Assembly (NCBI GenBank): GCA_017430725.1
Contig: JAFRMK010000009.1
Coordinates: 27,105-91,104 of the forward strand
DNA: 64,000 bases
From: Candidatus Saccharimonadota bacterium
GTDB lineage: Bacteria > Patescibacteriota > Saccharimonadia > Saccharimonadales > Saccharimonadaceae
Direction of reading: 5' to 3'
The position numbers and the translations under genes are program-made. Positions 17,627 through 26,088 of this stretch are shown here, one piece after another. The first letter of the stretch is position 1. Each line of letters opens with the position of its first letter. The notes under the pieces were generated by a model. It saw only the letters and a program-made list of their open reading frames with translations, searched no databases and was not told the DNA's origin.

Positions 17627-18198
17627 TGGCTGAAACAAAATACGTTGCTCGCCTGAAAACGCTCTACAATGACAATTACGCCAAAGAGCTAAAAGAAGAG
17701 CTTAAACTAGACAACATCAATCAAGTGCCAAAACTCGAGAAAGTGATTGTCTCTTCCGGCGTCGGCAAGAAGCGCGACGACAAACGCTATACCGAAACGG
17801 TCGAGCTCACGCTCGCCAAAATCACCGGCCAAGCCGTCACGAGCCGACTCGCCAAAAAGTCAATCGCTCAGTTCAAGATTCGCAAAGGCATGGGCGCACC
17901 AGTCGGCTACTTGACGACGCTACGCGGCAACAAAGCCTATGAATTTACTGACCGTTTCATCAATATCGTGTTGCCACACGTCCGTGACTTTCACGGCGTA
18001 TCCCGCAAATCCTTCGATGCTCAAGGTAATTACAGCATCGGTCTCAAGGACCAGACCGTATTCCCAGAAATTAGCTTCGAAGACTCTGCCGTCCAACACG
18101 GTGTCGAAATCACATTTGTTATCAAAAATGGCTCAAAGGAAGGAAGTACTAAATTGTTAGAAAAGTTTGGTATGCCGTTTGAGAAGGAGGGCAAGTAG
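17626..18198 (+). CDS. rplE: 50S ribosomal protein L5
   Basis: A 190-residue 5S-rRNA-binding protein. It has [51 protein letters not shown] and [20 protein letters not shown], with a C-terminal [28 protein letters not shown] before the start is a near-perfect Shine-Dalgarno. Confidence 0.98.
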   Translation: MAETKYVARLKTLYNDNYAKELKEELKLDNINQVPKLEKVIVSSGVGKKRDDKRYTETVELTLAKITGQAVTSRLAKKSIAQFKIRKGMGAPVGYLTTLRGNKAYEFTDRFINIVLPHVRDFHGVSRKSFDAQGNYSIGLKDQTVFPEISFEDSAVQHGVEITFVIKNGSKEGSTKLLEKFGMPFEKEGK

Positions 18199-18199
18199 T

Positions 18200-18469
18200 A
18201 TGGCGAAAAAGAGTGCCGTCCTTCGCGATGAAAAACGACGCAAAATGTACGAAAAATACGCAGCAAAGCGCGCAGAGCTCAAAGCCGCCGGCGACCTGGA
18301 AGGTCTCCAGAAGCTGCCACGCAACGCCAGCCCAACTCGCCTCAAAAACCGCGATATGCTGGATGGCCGCCCCCGTGGTTATATGCGTCGCTTCGGCTTA
18401 AGCCGCATTAACTTCCGCGAAAAAGCCAGCAAGGGTGAAATCCCGGGCGTAACAAAGAGTAGTTGGTAA
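18200..18469 (+). CDS. rpsN: 30S ribosomal protein S14, zinc-free type
   Basis: An 89-residue S14 of the long, zinc-free class: no CxxC pair is present, while [25 protein letters not shown] and the end GVTKSSW are typical. It starts at ATG 18200, 1 nt after rplE, with GGAGGG upstream; an in-frame ATG 33 nt earlier lies inside rplE. It contributes to the general absence of zinc sites in this window. Confidence 0.96.
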   Translation: MAKKSAVLRDEKRRKMYEKYAAKRAELKAAGDLEGLQKLPRNASPTRLKNRDMLDGRPRGYMRRFGLSRINFREKASKGEIPGVTKSSW

Positions 18470-18489
18470 GAGGAGAAAGGAGAGAAAAT

Positions 18490-18891
18490 ATGTCTATTCA
18501 AACAACTGACCCAGTAGCAGATTTGATCACCCGCATCCGTAATGCCATCGCTGTAGGAAAGACCGAAATTCGCGTTCCTACTAGCAAGCTTAAATTCGCC
18601 GTTGCGGACAAACTGCAAAAGATTCACTACCTAGAAAAAGTCGAGTTGGAAGAGTCCGAGCCACGCTCAATTCTCCACGTCGTCATAAACAATCCAGACG
18701 AAATCGCTCGCATCAATGAAATCTCCAAGGTGTCAAAGCCAGGCCGCCGCGTTTACGCCGGCGTCAACGAGATTCCAAAGGTGAAATCCGGACGTGGCAC
18801 CGTCCTCGTATCCACGAGCAAGGGTATCATGACCGGTCAAGAAGCCGTCAAAAACAAGCTGGGCGGCGAAGTCTTAATTAAAGTCTGGTAA
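18490..18891 (+). CDS. rpsH: 30S ribosomal protein S8
   Basis: A 133-residue protein binding helix 21 of 16S rRNA (in E. coli, the spc-operon repressor). It has DPVADLITRIRNAI, VSKPGRRVYAGVNEIPKV and the C-terminal GTVLVSTSKGIMTGQEA. ATG 18490 has GAAAGGAGAG before it. The expected next gene, rplF, is separated by two terminators and an opposing gene. Confidence 0.97.
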   Translation: MSIQTTDPVADLITRIRNAIAVGKTEIRVPTSKLKFAVADKLQKIHYLEKVELEESEPRSILHVVINNPDEIARINEISKVSKPGRRVYAGVNEIPKVKSGRGTVLVSTSKGIMTGQEAVKNKLGGEVLIKVW

Positions 18892-18904
18892 AAGCCAGTC
18901 CAAC

Positions 18905-18934
18905 AAAAAATATCCCCAAAAGGGGATATTTTTT
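18905..18934 (+). terminator. Intrinsic terminator after rpsH
   Basis: AAAAATATCCCC and GGGGATATTTTT form a perfect hairpin with an AAAA loop. It ends the first part of the spc operon. Confidence 0.9.
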
Positions 18935-18969
18935 AAAACAAACATCAAAGCTCGATACATGAGCCCAGC

Positions 18970-18996
18970 AAAAAGCCCAGCAATTTGCCGGGCTCT
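18970..18996 (-). terminator. Terminator of the minus-strand sortase-like gene
   Basis: Read on the minus strand, AGCCCGGCAA pairs with TTGCTGGGCT and is followed by TTTTT. It lies 18 nt beyond the stop of the sortase-like gene. Confidence 0.8.
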
Positions 18997-19013
18997 TGTT
19001 TGTTGCTTAATAA

Positions 19014-19742
19014 TTAATAATTACACCAATACGTTAAGCGAATACCGCCGTTCGAATTAATGCAGGTGCGCATAATTACGTCGCATGGTGCGCCTTCCAC
19101 GGCATTGTTACCATTTTCGTCCAACAGATCATAACTATTGTTATACCCATTGAAGCATGACGTACAAACCAAGTTGACTCGAGTACCGTCAGGATAGTCG
19201 ATATGAGCCGTGTCGCCAACGGTGACATTCAGCAGACTCCCAAACTCCTGGGTCCGATGGTCGCTGATGACAAAGATGCCGTAATCGTAGCCGCAAGTCG
19301 CGCTATCGGAGCGATCTGTTACCGCTTGTGCTACCTGAAAGTTTTCAGGCGTAATTTCATAGTAGTACAGAGCAACGCTCACGCCATCCGGCAGATACAA
19401 ACGACCAGCTGTGCCATAGTTCACGTTTTGCGGCACGACTGCCTCAGTTGACGGCTCGGTCGCCGCTGGCGCCTGCGTCGTGGTCGGCGGCGTCGCCGTA
19501 GTTGGCGCTTGCGTAGTTGTAGGCTGCGTAGTTGGCGCCTGCGTAGTCGATGTCGTCGATGCAGTCGTCGTGCTGACGGTCGTTGTCTCACGTTGGCGCA
19601 TCACGCCAGTAATCAAAGACGTACCCATCGGCGTGCCGCCACCCTCGCTCAAAGCCAAAGAGTTATCTAAAAATAGATTAGCACCACAAGCTAATAAGGC
19701 TACTACGACTGTCGCAATGACCGATAAAGACAATTTCTTCAA
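19014..19742 (-). CDS. Secreted sortase-like protein with a Thr-rich stalk
   Basis: A 242-residue exported protein read from TTG 19742, which has GAGGGGG upstream. Residues 1-18 form a signal peptide ending LLAC, a possible lipobox (C19). Residues 52-98 are a Thr/Pro/Gln/Ala-rich low-complexity linker. Residues 113-242 resemble a sortase barrel: RLYLPDGV, then SDHRT with candidate catalytic H162 followed by EFGSLLNVTVGDTAHI, then MRTC with C227, and R235. The H-to-C distance (65) is close to SrtA. Seven further cysteines of the mature protein are unusual for a sortase and suggest disulfides. It could be an anchored transpeptidase or a sortase-fold binding protein. It sits alone, opposing the ribosomal genes, with its own promoter and terminator. 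Confidence 0.7.
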   Translation of the reverse strand: MKKLSLSVIATVVVALLACGANLFLDNSLALSEGGGTPMGTSLITGVMRQRETTTVSTTTASTTSTTQAPTTQPTTTQAPTTATPPTTTQAPAATEPSTEAVVPQNVNYGTAGRLYLPDGVSVALYYYEITPENFQVAQAVTDRSDSATCGYDYGIFVISDHRTQEFGSLLNVTVGDTAHIDYPDGTRVNLVCTSCFNGYNNSYDLLDENGNNAVEGAPCDVIMRTCINSNGGIRLTYWCNY

Positions 19743-19800
19743 GTTTATTACCCCCTCTTTTAAGCAACAATTTAAAGGACGAAGATGTTCTTCGATACTT

Positions 19801-19830
19801 ATTATAACATATATAACCATATTTTGTCAA
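19801..19830 (-). promoter_or_regulatory. Promoter of the sortase-like gene
   Basis: On the minus strand, TTGACA (19830-19825), an 18-nt spacer, and TATAAT (19806-19801). This is close to the sigma-70 consensus. The leader of about 50 nt holds a small CGAAG/CTTCG hairpin before the ribosome binding site. Confidence 0.8.
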
Positions 19831-19925
19831 GTAACACAGCAAAAAACATTAGCGCCAACAGAGTAGTTGCATTTCTCTAACAGATATGATAAAATATCCG
19901 AGATATCATTAAAAAGAGGAACGCA

Positions 19926-20462
19926 ATGAGTCGTATCGGAAAACTACCTGTAGACATCCCTGCAGGCGTGACAATCACGGTCGGCGACACTGAAATCACC
20001 GTCGCTGGACCGAAGGGCACGCTCCAGGTTCCTGTCCAGGAAAACACCACGACGAAAGTCGAGGGAACCCAAATCATCGTAACGCGTAAAGACGACGAGC
20101 CAAAGTCGAAAGCTTGGCACGGCCTTCAGCGCGCGCTACTCAATAATGCCGTAACTGGCGTCACTAAAGGCTTTGAGAAGAAGCTCGAAGTCAATGGCGT
20201 CGGCTTCCGTCTTTCGGGCGGCCCCAAAGAAATCGAGATGGCGCTAGGTTTTTCACATCCCGTGAAATATAAAGCTCCAGAAGGAGTCGACCTCAAGACC
20301 GACAAAATGGTCATCACCGTCAGCGGCATCGACAAACAAAAAGTCGGCCAAGTTGCCGCCGAGATTCGCGCACTCAAGAAGCCAGAGCCATACAAGGGTA
20401 AAGGCATTAAGTACGTCGATGAAGTTATCATCCGTAAAGCCGGTAAGGCAGGGAAGAAATAG
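19926..20462 (+). CDS. rplF: 50S ribosomal protein L6
   Basis: A 178-residue protein of the factor-binding region. It starts MSRIGKLPVDIPAGV, has the two L6 repeats (VAGPKGTLQVPV; VNGVGFRLSGGPKEIEMALGFSH) and the KPEPYKGKGIKYVDEVIIRKAGKAGKK signature near the C-terminus. AAGAGGAACGC precedes the ATG and a TATGATAAAAT promoter-like element lies about 40 nt upstream, so this half of the spc operon is transcribed separately. Confidence 0.98.
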   Translation: MSRIGKLPVDIPAGVTITVGDTEITVAGPKGTLQVPVQENTTTKVEGTQIIVTRKDDEPKSKAWHGLQRALLNNAVTGVTKGFEKKLEVNGVGFRLSGGPKEIEMALGFSHPVKYKAPEGVDLKTDKMVITVSGIDKQKVGQVAAEIRALKKPEPYKGKGIKYVDEVIIRKAGKAGKK

Positions 20463-20464
20463 CC

Positions 20465-20794
20465 ATGAAAGCAGATCTTAGGAAGAATCGCACTCGCGCA
20501 AAGATTCACGGCACGGCTGAACGCCCACGCCTCAGCGTAAACATCAGCAATATGCATGTCACCGCTCAGCTCATCGATGATGACAAGGGTGTCACGCTTG
20601 CCTATGCCACCACAGTTGGTAGCAAACAAAAGGGCAACAAGACCGAGCTCGCCGCCTATATCGGCAGCGAAATCGCTAAAAAAGCAAAGAAAGCCAAGAT
20701 CAAGACCGTCGTCTTTGACCGAGGTGCTCACCTTTATGCTGGTCGTCTCAGCGCACTCGCCGATGCCGCCCGCAAGGAAGGATTGGAGTTTTAA
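20465..20794 (+). CDS. rplR: 50S ribosomal protein L18
   Basis: A 109-residue 5S-rRNA-binding protein. It has RTRAKIHGTAERPRLSVNIS, a central ATTVGSKQKGNKTELAAYIG, and the conserved VVFDRGAHLYAGRLSALADAARKEGLEF C-terminus. It starts 2 nt after rplF and 1 nt before rpsE. Confidence 0.97.
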   Translation: MKADLRKNRTRAKIHGTAERPRLSVNISNMHVTAQLIDDDKGVTLAYATTVGSKQKGNKTELAAYIGSEIAKKAKKAKIKTVVFDRGAHLYAGRLSALADAARKEGLEF

Positions 20795-20795
20795 T

Positions 20796-21413
20796 ATGGA
20801 CAACAAGCAAGCAAAAGTCATCAATAAATCCGGCACAACGCGCCTCACCGACGAAGCGGTCGCCGCACGCGAAGCCCGTGCTCAAAAAGACTTCCGTGGC
20901 GGTCGACGCCGCGACAATCGCCGCGGTCGTCGTGCGGCCGAAGAGGGCAAAAAGGAATTCGATTCCGTCAACATCTCAATCAACCGCGTCTCCCGCACCG
21001 TCAAAGGCGGTCGCCGGATGCGCTTCCAGGCACTCGTCGCCATCGGTGACCACAAAAACCGCGTCGGCGTCGCGATGGCCAAAGGCTCCGATGTCACTTC
21101 GGCCGTCCAGAAAGCCGAACGTCGCGCCAAGAAGAATATGATTACTATCAACCTAAACGGCGACACCATCTGCCACGAAGTCGAAACCAAAGTCACGGGC
21201 GCACACGTCCTGATGAAACCGGCTTCACCTGGTACTGGGATTATTGCCGGTGGGGTAGTTCGCTCTATCATTGGCCTAACCGGTGTTAAGAACCTTATCA
21301 GCAAATCGCTCGGTTCGACCAATAAGACCAACATCGCCTACGCCGTTATCGAAGGCCTGCGCCAACAAGTTCCTCGCGAACAATGGCACGACGCCAAAAA
21401 GGAGGCCAAATAA
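20796..21413 (+). CDS. rpsE: 30S ribosomal protein S5
   Basis: A 205-residue protein important for decoding accuracy. A basic N-terminal extension of about 50 residues precedes the S5 core: VSRTVKGGRRMRFQALVAIGD, VGVAMAKGSDV, and the C-terminal PASPGTGIIAGGVVRSII and SLGSTNKTNIAYAVIEGL. It starts 1 nt after rplR. The next gene is rplO, overlapping by one base; rpmD (L30), normally between them, is absent as in other CPR bacteria. Confidence 0.97.
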   Translation: MDNKQAKVINKSGTTRLTDEAVAAREARAQKDFRGGRRRDNRRGRRAAEEGKKEFDSVNISINRVSRTVKGGRRMRFQALVAIGDHKNRVGVAMAKGSDVTSAVQKAERRAKKNMITINLNGDTICHEVETKVTGAHVLMKPASPGTGIIAGGVVRSIIGLTGVKNLISKSLGSTNKTNIAYAVIEGLRQQVPREQWHDAKKEAK

Positions 21414-21880
21414 TGAAATACCATGAACTCGAGACCAATAAAAACCAGTCCGTCAAGCGAGTCGGACGCGGCATCTCGGCCGGACAGGGAAAAACTTCCG
21501 GACGCGGCACCAAGGGTCAAAAATCACGCACTGGTCACCGCAAAATGCCGGCCGGCTTCATGGGCGGTCAACGCGCCATCATGCAGGCGATTCCAAAGCT
21601 GAAAGGATTCAAGTCAATTCATCCGAAAGCACAAATCGTCTACACAGATGCACTGAATGAATTGAAGGGCAAAGTGGACAATTTCGTCCTGGCCGATGCA
21701 TCACTCATCGCCAATCCATACGCGAAAGTCAAAATCATCAGCCGCGGCGAGCTAAAAGCCAAAATTGAACTTGAAACGCAATTCGCCAGCAAAAGCGCTG
21801 TTGCGGCCATCAAGCAAGCCGGCGGCAAATACAAGCAAGTCGCCGTGCCTGCGCGCCAAAAACAAAGCAAGCAGGACTAA
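21413..21880 (+). CDS. rplO: 50S ribosomal protein L15
   Basis: A 155-residue late-assembly protein. Its glycine-rich N-terminal tail (RVGRGISAGQGKTSGRGTKG) and QKSRTGHR are typical, as is the C-terminal VAAIKQAGGKY. The start is ATG 21413 (TAATG with rpsE). A terminator follows, separating rplO from secY. Confidence 0.97.
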   Translation: MKYHELETNKNQSVKRVGRGISAGQGKTSGRGTKGQKSRTGHRKMPAGFMGGQRAIMQAIPKLKGFKSIHPKAQIVYTDALNELKGKVDNFVLADASLIANPYAKVKIISRGELKAKIELETQFASKSAVAAIKQAGGKYKQVAVPARQKQSKQD

Positions 21881-21897
21881 TTGGCCTCAATCCACGG

Positions 21898-21925
21898 GAA
21901 AATCTCCCATCAGGGAGATTTTTTC
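21898..21925 (+). terminator. Intrinsic terminator after rplO
   Basis: AAAATCTCCC (21899-21908) and GGGAGATTTT (21913-21922) form a 10-bp stem with an ATCA loop and a T tail. Confidence 0.9.
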
Positions 21926-21985
21926 TATGAGATTTCACAGACAACATGATTTATGATAATATAAGATGAGTAAATAAGAGGGATT

Positions 21986-23392
21986 ATGAATTTTAAGACG
22001 ATTTTTAAGTCTTTCAAGAATAAGGAGATGCGCAAGCGAATTTTGACGGTACTTGGCATTCTTGTCGCCTACCGCATTCTCGCCCACGTCCCTGTGCCAC
22101 TTGGAGACGCCAGCACATTCAAACAAGCCGTAGACAATCTGATTAACAGCACCGACCTCGGCGGCTTCATCAACCTGATTTCCGGTGGCGGTCTCACGAA
22201 TTTCTCGATTATCCTAGTTGGCCTTTCGCCATACATCACCTCGTCCATCGTCATGCAATTGCTGACCAAGGCCATTCCCCGCATGGAAGAATTACACAAC
22301 GACGGCGAAACCGGCCGCCGCAAAATCTCCCAATGGACACGCATTGCAACCGTTCCGCTCGCCATCATGCAGTCTTTTGCGTATGTCTATATTCTGTTCC
22401 AGGACGTCATCAGCGCCAACACCAACAGCACCCTAACGCTCACTAGCTATGACTGGGCCGTCGCCGTTACGGCAATGACCGCCGGCTCCGTTCTATTGAT
22501 GTGGCTCGGTGAACTCATCACCGAACAGGGTATCGGCAACGGTATTTCGACCGTGATTCTTTGCAGCATCGTCGCCAGCCTGCCAACCACCCTTTCGGCC
22601 GTCGGCACTCAACTGTTCGACACATCACAAGGCACACTCAATCTCTTTGGCTGGCTCGAGCTACCGGTCAATCCAACCATGTTTGGCATCGTGTGCGGCA
22701 TCGGCGTAGGCCTGCTCGCCGTTCTCTACTTCTTGGTCAAACTCAACGAAGCACAGCGCATCATCACCATCAACTACGCCAAGCGCGTACACGGCAACAG
22801 CGCCTATGGCGGCATCAAATCAATCATGCCAATCAAAATGATTGCCGCAGGCGTCGTTCCTGTCATCTTTGCGGTCGCCTTCTTGTCGCTACCATCCTTC
22901 CTTGGCCAAATCATTCAGCGCAACGACCCCAACAGCACCATCGCCCAAAACCTCGTCAAGTGGTTCTCGGCGCCAAATGCCAGCAATTTCACCGGCCTCA
23001 GCTGGGAAAGTTTCGTTTACCCAATAACCTACTTCCTGCTAGTCGTGATGTTCACGTATTTCTATACCAGTATCATCTTCAACGCCCGTGAGATTGCCGA
23101 AAATATCCAAAAACAGGGCGGCTTCATCCAGGGCGTTCGCCCCGGCCACGCCACCGAAAAATACTTCAAGCAAGTCGTTAATCGCCTCAACTTATTCGGC
23201 GCACTCTCGCTTGGCCTCATCGCCATGCTGCCATACATCGCCGACTACATATTCATCATGACACTTGGCTACCCCATCGGGTTGTCAATTTCCGGCACCG
23301 GCCTGTTGATTATCGTAACAGTCGCAATCGAAAATCTCAGGCAAATTAACTCGCGCGCATTAATGGTAACATACGACGACTATAAGGAATGA
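21986..23392 (+). CDS. secY: Preprotein translocase subunit SecY
   Basis: A 468-residue ten-helix channel subunit for Sec export. Recognisable parts are TVLGILVAYRILAHVPVP (TM1), GGGLTNFSIILVGLSPYITSSI (plug and TM2 area), WLGELITEQGIGNGIS (TM4-5), and the cytoplasmic loop GGFIQGVRPGHATEKYF needed for SecA binding. It has its own promoter-like element (TTATGATAATATAAG) and is coupled by ATGA to the following gene instead of to adk. Confidence 0.98.
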   Translation: MNFKTIFKSFKNKEMRKRILTVLGILVAYRILAHVPVPLGDASTFKQAVDNLINSTDLGGFINLISGGGLTNFSIILVGLSPYITSSIVMQLLTKAIPRMEELHNDGETGRRKISQWTRIATVPLAIMQSFAYVYILFQDVISANTNSTLTLTSYDWAVAVTAMTAGSVLLMWLGELITEQGIGNGISTVILCSIVASLPTTLSAVGTQLFDTSQGTLNLFGWLELPVNPTMFGIVCGIGVGLLAVLYFLVKLNEAQRIITINYAKRVHGNSAYGGIKSIMPIKMIAAGVVPVIFAVAFLSLPSFLGQIIQRNDPNSTIAQNLVKWFSAPNASNFTGLSWESFVYPITYFLLVVMFTYFYTSIIFNAREIAENIQKQGGFIQGVRPGHATEKYFKQVVNRLNLFGALSLGLIAMLPYIADYIFIMTLGYPIGLSISGTGLLIIVTVAIENLRQINSRALMVTYDDYKE

Positions 23393-24078
23393 GCCTCAAA
23401 ATCAGTAAAACAGCTAACAATATAATCAAAATTGTCGGGTGGATAGTTGTCATCATACTGATAGTCTTGATGGCCAAAATTCTCATCTGGGAGCGCGGAT
23501 ATTACTCCAATAAGAGCGCAGAGCGCCGTGCGACCGCCCCAGCCGTCATCACGGAAATTGCCGCCGCAATTGATCCGTCGGAAATCCAACCAGGCGAAGA
23601 CGAACTGAACAACCACCAAGTCGCTGCCGACGAGCCGCGCTATCTGGACATCCCGCGCCTCGAGCTGCAAAAGGTCATCGTGCAAGGCACCACGGTCAAC
23701 GTGCACGTACTCCAAGTTCCAGACAATATCTATGAAACCGCCTGGTATTCTGGCTCAGCTCGCCCCGGAAAAGGTGGCTATATCATCATCTCCGGCCTAG
23801 CCAGTGGCAATAGTGGCGCGGCCGGCGCTTTTGCCAACCTGGACAGCCTCGAATCTGGCGACGAAATCACGCTCACGACTGGCGCCGGCGAACAATACCA
23901 CTACGCAGTCCGTTCTACGAGCATCATCGAAGAAAGCAACGCCAAAGAGCAGCTCATTGCCGCCCAGCAGACAATTGAAGACAAAGAGACCCTCGTCCTG
24001 GTAACAAACCTCAAGCCGAGTAACGCCGAAAACTACAGCTCCGTCGCCATCGTTCGCGCCGTCCGCAAAGACGACTAA
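23389..24078 (+). CDS. Membrane-anchored sortase homologue without catalytic residues
   Basis: A 229-residue protein with one N-terminal membrane helix (about residues 11-32) and a sortase-like domain (about 84-229). It follows the family order: PRYLDIPRLELQKVIV, then WYSGSARPGKGGYIIISG, then GAFANLDSLESGDEITL, then TLVLVTNLKP. The catalytic positions are replaced: the His after SG is Leu (L137), the Cys of the VTC motif is Asn (N207), and no Arg follows at the usual place (YSSVAIV). Transpeptidase activity is therefore unlikely; it may bind a sorting signal, scaffold a partner, or regulate. It overlaps secY (ATGA) and sits where adk and map usually lie, so expression is tied to the Sec channel. 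Confidence 0.78.
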   Translation: MSLKISKTANNIIKIVGWIVVIILIVLMAKILIWERGYYSNKSAERRATAPAVITEIAAAIDPSEIQPGEDELNNHQVAADEPRYLDIPRLELQKVIVQGTTVNVHVLQVPDNIYETAWYSGSARPGKGGYIIISGLASGNSGAAGAFANLDSLESGDEITLTTGAGEQYHYAVRSTSIIEESNAKEQLIAAQQTIEDKETLVLVTNLKPSNAENYSSVAIVRAVRKDD

Positions 24079-24137
24079 TCCAGCAAAAACAGCTATTTAC
24101 TTTTTGCCAGTTTTTTGGTAAAATCAACTAGTAATTT

Positions 24138-24428
24138 ATGGCTAGCCGAAAAAAGTCGACAAGAGGTATCAAGTCGAAGCGTCGTTCTGATGCTTCGAAC
24201 GAAAACAAACCTAAAAAGGAAGTTATCAAGCTTACCGGTAGGGTTGTTGAGGCCCTACCGGGCACGATGTTTCGCGTCGAACTTGAAAACGGTCATAATA
24301 TTATCGCTCACATGTCGGGTAAAATGCGAAAAAACTATATCCGACTTGTCCCGGGCGACAAAGTCGACGTTGAACTCACGCCCTACGATCTCACGAAGGG
24401 GCGCATCAGCTATCGACAAAAAGATTAA
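24138..24428 (+). CDS. infA: Translation initiation factor IF-1
   Basis: A 96-residue OB-fold protein that binds the A site during initiation. The core ([50 protein letters not shown]) is normal. A basic N-terminal extension of about 27 residues ([14 protein letters not shown]) makes it longer than the usual 72. TAAAAT at 24119-24124 lies 13 nt before the ATG with no clear Shine-Dalgarno. Confidence 0.96.
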   Translation: MASRKKSTRGIKSKRRSDASNENKPKKEVIKLTGRVVEALPGTMFRVELENGHNIIAHMSGKMRKNYIRLVPGDKVDVELTPYDLTKGRISYRQKD

Positions 24429-24512
24429 AGATAAGCGAAAGCGAGATAACAGTAATTGCCGATTTCGGCAAAATACTACAACGATGCTTTCCAGAAAGGA
24501 CATTTTCATTAC

Positions 24513-24629
24513 ATGAAAGTTCGTGCCAGTGTAAAGAAAATTAGCCCTGACGATATTATCGTGCGTCGCAAAGGCGTACTGCGTATCATCAATAAGAAAA
24601 AACCTAAGAACAAGCAAAGGCAGGGTTAA
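24513..24629 (+). CDS. rpmJ: 50S ribosomal protein L36, zinc-free form
   Basis: A 38-residue protein from ATG 24513 to TAA 24627-24629. It begins [10 protein letters not shown] and ends KNKQRQG like other L36 proteins. The zinc ribbon is lost: the usual Cys positions read Ser, Asp or Val and Asn (ISPDD, RIINKK). It lies in the conserved infA-rpmJ-rpsM order, with AGAAAGGA upstream and rpsM 2 nt downstream. Confidence 0.93.
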   Translation: MKVRASVKKISPDDIIVRRKGVLRIINKKKPKNKQRQG

Positions 24630-24631
24630 GC

Positions 24632-25018
24632 ATGGCCAGAATCGCCGGTGTTACAATCCCCAGCGACAAGCAAGTCGAAATTGGCTTGACGTATGTTTAT
24701 GGGATTGGTCGCACCTCAAGCAAAGCCATCCTTGCGGCGGCTAAAATCGAGCCGACCACTCGGGTGAAAGATCTCACCGAGGCTCAAGAGCAAAAGCTCA
24801 ACGATATTATTTCTAGTAAATATTCCGTTGAAGGAGACTTGAAGCGCCTCGTGACCAACAATATCAAACGTATCAAGGATATCAATTCCTACAAGGGGCT
24901 TCGCCACAAAGCCGGACTCCCCGTCAACGGACAGCGCACCCGCACGAATGCGCGCACCCGCAAAGGCAAAGGAGTCGCCGTTGGAGGCGCACAGCCCAAA
25001 GCAGCAAGTAAAACTTAA
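24632..25018 (+). CDS. rpsM: 30S ribosomal protein S13
   Basis: A 128-residue head protein contacting L5 and the P-site tRNA. It shows [53 protein letters not shown] and [16 protein letters not shown]. It starts the alpha-operon set rpsM-rpsK-rpsD-rpoA-rplQ. Confidence 0.98.
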   Translation: MARIAGVTIPSDKQVEIGLTYVYGIGRTSSKAILAAAKIEPTTRVKDLTEAQEQKLNDIISSKYSVEGDLKRLVTNNIKRIKDINSYKGLRHKAGLPVNGQRTRTNARTRKGKGVAVGGAQPKAASKT

Positions 25019-25027
25019 GGAGTTAAT

Positions 25028-25462
25028 ATGGCAGAAGATACATCAGTCAAATCAGCTCCTGAAGTGGAGCAAGCCGCCGCACCAACCAAACGCGGCAAAA
25101 AAGGCAAACGGATTGTTCAGTCGGGTGAAGTCCATATTCAAGCGACTTTCAACAATACCATTATCAGCGCAACCGATAAGAAAGGTGAAGTCCTCGCCGC
25201 TTCTTCAGCTGGCGCCAACGGCTTCCGCGGCTCAAAGAAGGGCACCGCATACGCCGCCCAAATCGCCTCTGAAAAAGTTGCCGAAATCGCCAAGCGCGAC
25301 CACGGCATGAAGAGCGTTGACGTCTTCGTCAAAGGAATCGGCCTCGGCCGCGACAGCGCAATTCGCGCCTTCAGCGCCCAAGGCATCACCATCAACAGTA
25401 TCACCGACAAAACGCCAATTGCGCATGGCGGTTGCCGACCTAAGGGAGAGAGGAAACCATAA
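25028..25462 (+). CDS. rpsK: 30S ribosomal protein S11
   Basis: A 144-residue platform protein. After a low-complexity N-terminus it has VHIQATFNNTIISATDKKGE, SSAGANGFRGSKKGTAYAAQ and the C-terminal ITDKTPIAHGGCRPKGERKP. AAGGAG precedes the start, and the stop overlaps rpsD by one base. Confidence 0.98.
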   Translation: MAEDTSVKSAPEVEQAAAPTKRGKKGKRIVQSGEVHIQATFNNTIISATDKKGEVLAASSAGANGFRGSKKGTAYAAQIASEKVAEIAKRDHGMKSVDVFVKGIGLGRDSAIRAFSAQGITINSITDKTPIAHGGCRPKGERKP

Positions 25463-26079
25463 TGGCACGCGATTTATCACCAATTGGCAAGCAATCTCGC
25501 CGTGAAGGTTACGCGCTCGCACCGAAAGCGGCCAAAATCATGGCCAAAAAATCCGGCATCCCCGGCGAACACGCCGACATGCGGATTCGGGGCGGCAGCC
25601 TCTACCTCACGCAATTGCGCGAAAAACAGAAAGTTCGCCGCATCTACGGCTTACTGGAAAAACAATTTGCAAAACTAATGCGTGAAGCGCAACGCGCCGA
25701 AGGCATGACGGGCGAAAAGCTCCTCGAATTCCTCGAGCGTCGTGCCGACAACGCAGTTTATCGTGCTGGATTCGCGACGACACGTCGTGCCGCACGCCAG
25801 CTCGTCTCGCACGGTCACTTTACCTTGAACGGCCGCCGCATCGACATTCCCAGCATTCGCCTCAAACCAGGCGACGTTCTGGAGGTTCGACCAAAGGCCA
25901 AAAAGAACAGCTATTTCGCAAATTTGGCAAACATCGCCGGCTCGACTGAGCAAACTCAGCTTTCCTGGCTGAAAAGCGATGTCAAAAAAATGAAAATTGA
26001 AATCACTGGAACACCGAAGCGCGAAGAAGCCGAGGTGGGCATCAACGAACAATTAATCGTCGAGTATTACTCACGCTAA
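25462..26079 (+). CDS. rpsD: 30S ribosomal protein S4
   Basis: A 205-residue primary rRNA-binding protein. It has the zinc-free N-terminal domain, REKQKVRRIYGLLEKQF, and an S4 RNA-binding domain (RRAARQLVSHGHFTLNGRRIDIPS). It ends with the typical INEQLIVEYYSR. No Cys occurs in the usual zinc-binding region. Confidence 0.98.
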   Translation: MARDLSPIGKQSRREGYALAPKAAKIMAKKSGIPGEHADMRIRGGSLYLTQLREKQKVRRIYGLLEKQFAKLMREAQRAEGMTGEKLLEFLERRADNAVYRAGFATTRRAARQLVSHGHFTLNGRRIDIPSIRLKPGDVLEVRPKAKKNSYFANLANIAGSTEQTQLSWLKSDVKKMKIEITGTPKREEAEVGINEQLIVEYYSR

Positions 26080-26088
26080 AGGAGAACT

